A stretch of 6,472 bases of DNA, taken from contig JAITPP010000216.1 in NCBI GenBank assembly GCA_031289385.1, forward strand, positions 1-6,472. The letters are read 5' to 3'. The notes beneath the pieces were generated by a model. The model had not been told where the DNA came from, searched no databases, and saw only the letters and a list, made by a program, of their open reading frames with translations. This stretch comes from Prevotellaceae bacterium. GTDB taxonomy: Bacteria; Bacteroidota; Bacteroidia; Bacteroidales; UBA932. Position 1 is the stretch's first letter, and each line of letters opens with the position of its first letter. Of the stretch, positions 6,417 to 6,472 are shown in pieces. A program made the translations under genes and the position numbers.

Positions 6417-6465
6417 ACTGCCTGAGAGGCAGGATTTTCCGCACAAGTCCTGCCTTTCAGGCAGT
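6417..6465. terminator. 18-bp inverted repeat, possible bidirectional terminator or repeat-element end
   Basis: ACTGCCTGAGAGGCAGGA (6417-6434) pairs with TCCTGCCTTTCAGGCAGT (6448-6465) across a 13-nt spacer. The single non-Watson-Crick position would be a G-U wobble in plus-strand RNA. Each arm is itself a small hairpin, so the DNA can switch between one long stem and two short ones. There is no long U-tract on the plus strand (only TTTATT follows), so intrinsic termination is uncertain. It lies over 260 bp after folC. Confidence 0.4.
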
Positions 6466-6472
6466 TTATTGC

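Larger units (their letters stand above)
6339..6465. repeat. Composite palindromic intergenic repeat element
   Basis: Within 127 bp there are four short perfect hairpins: CGCCT-GAA-AGGCG (6339-6351), CCGCAGGT...ACCTGCGG (6364-6394), CTGCCT-GAG-AGGCAG (6418-6432) and CTGCCT-TTC-AGGCAG (6450-6464). Three share a GCCT-nnn-AGGC core. GC content is much higher than in the surrounding DNA. This design is typical of REP/MITE-like dispersed elements in Bacteroidota intergenic DNA, as I remember them. The element may continue past the right edge. No transposase is seen, so any mobility would be in trans. Confidence 0.7.
6154..6472. other. Intergenic region after folC, repeat-rich with no credible gene
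   Basis: The region starts with a perfect palindrome, ATTTTAAAAT (6154-6163), directly after the folC stop. It then holds an inverted partial copy of the repeat found before phoH (6179-6195), a CTTTGCGG doublet (6202-6219), two TTGATTATT copies (6241-6249, 6262-6270), A- and T-rich DNA to about 6330, and a set of nested palindromes at 6339-6465. No tRNA, promoter or believable coding frame is seen on either strand. Confidence 0.8.

Noticed and set aside
6401..6472. Open frame from ATG 6401 to the right edge (MPHNNHCLRGRI...)
   Set aside because: It is written entirely by the palindromic repeat, has no promoter or conserved character, and is best seen as a spurious frame.

Overview
The window looks like chromosomal DNA from a member of the Bacteroidota, probably Bacteroidales-like. 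The reasons are low GC content, almost no Shine-Dalgarno sequences, a TAnnTTTG-type -7 box (TATCTTTG) just upstream of phoH, protein variants typical of the phylum, and repeat-rich, gene-poor intergenic DNA. I infer this from sequence features only; no database was searched.

Layout. (1) Positions 1-472, minus strand: the first 157 codons of a class II (adenosylcobalamin-dependent) ribonucleotide reductase, running off the left edge. (2) Positions 473-1091: a 619-bp divergent intergenic region. It holds a plausible promoter for the reductase, two short open stretches that may be gene relics, a degenerate ATCTGCGT repeat, a perfect 3 x 16-bp tandem repeat and a good phoH -7 box. (3) Positions 1092-6153, plus strand: four genes in a row. 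These are phoH (PhoH/YbeZ-type ATPase), purC (SAICAR synthase, overlapping phoH by 4 bp as ATGA), a secreted or periplasmic protein with two LysM domains and a type I periplasmic-binding-protein-like domain, and folC (dihydrofolate/folylpolyglutamate synthase). (4) Positions 6154-6472: 319 bp with no credible gene, holding short repeats and, at 6339-6465, a set of nested palindromes typical of a dispersed intergenic repeat.

The coding content is mostly housekeeping and nucleotide-centred. The reductase makes deoxyribonucleotides, PurC performs a step of purine synthesis, and FolC retains the folates that supply one-carbon units to purine and thymidylate synthesis. PhoH is associated with RNA metabolism and the LysM protein with the cell envelope. 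phoH and purC are very probably co-transcribed. The LysM gene follows after 30 bp and folC after 80 bp, so one four-gene transcript is possible, but internal promoters cannot be excluded.

I found no convincing undescribed defence, mobile or regulatory system. The features most worth a second look are the palindromic element at the right edge, a 17-bp motif that occurs in opposite orientations on either side of the four-gene cluster (15/17 identical), the possible gene relics before phoH, and the uncharacterised LysM/binding-protein fusion.
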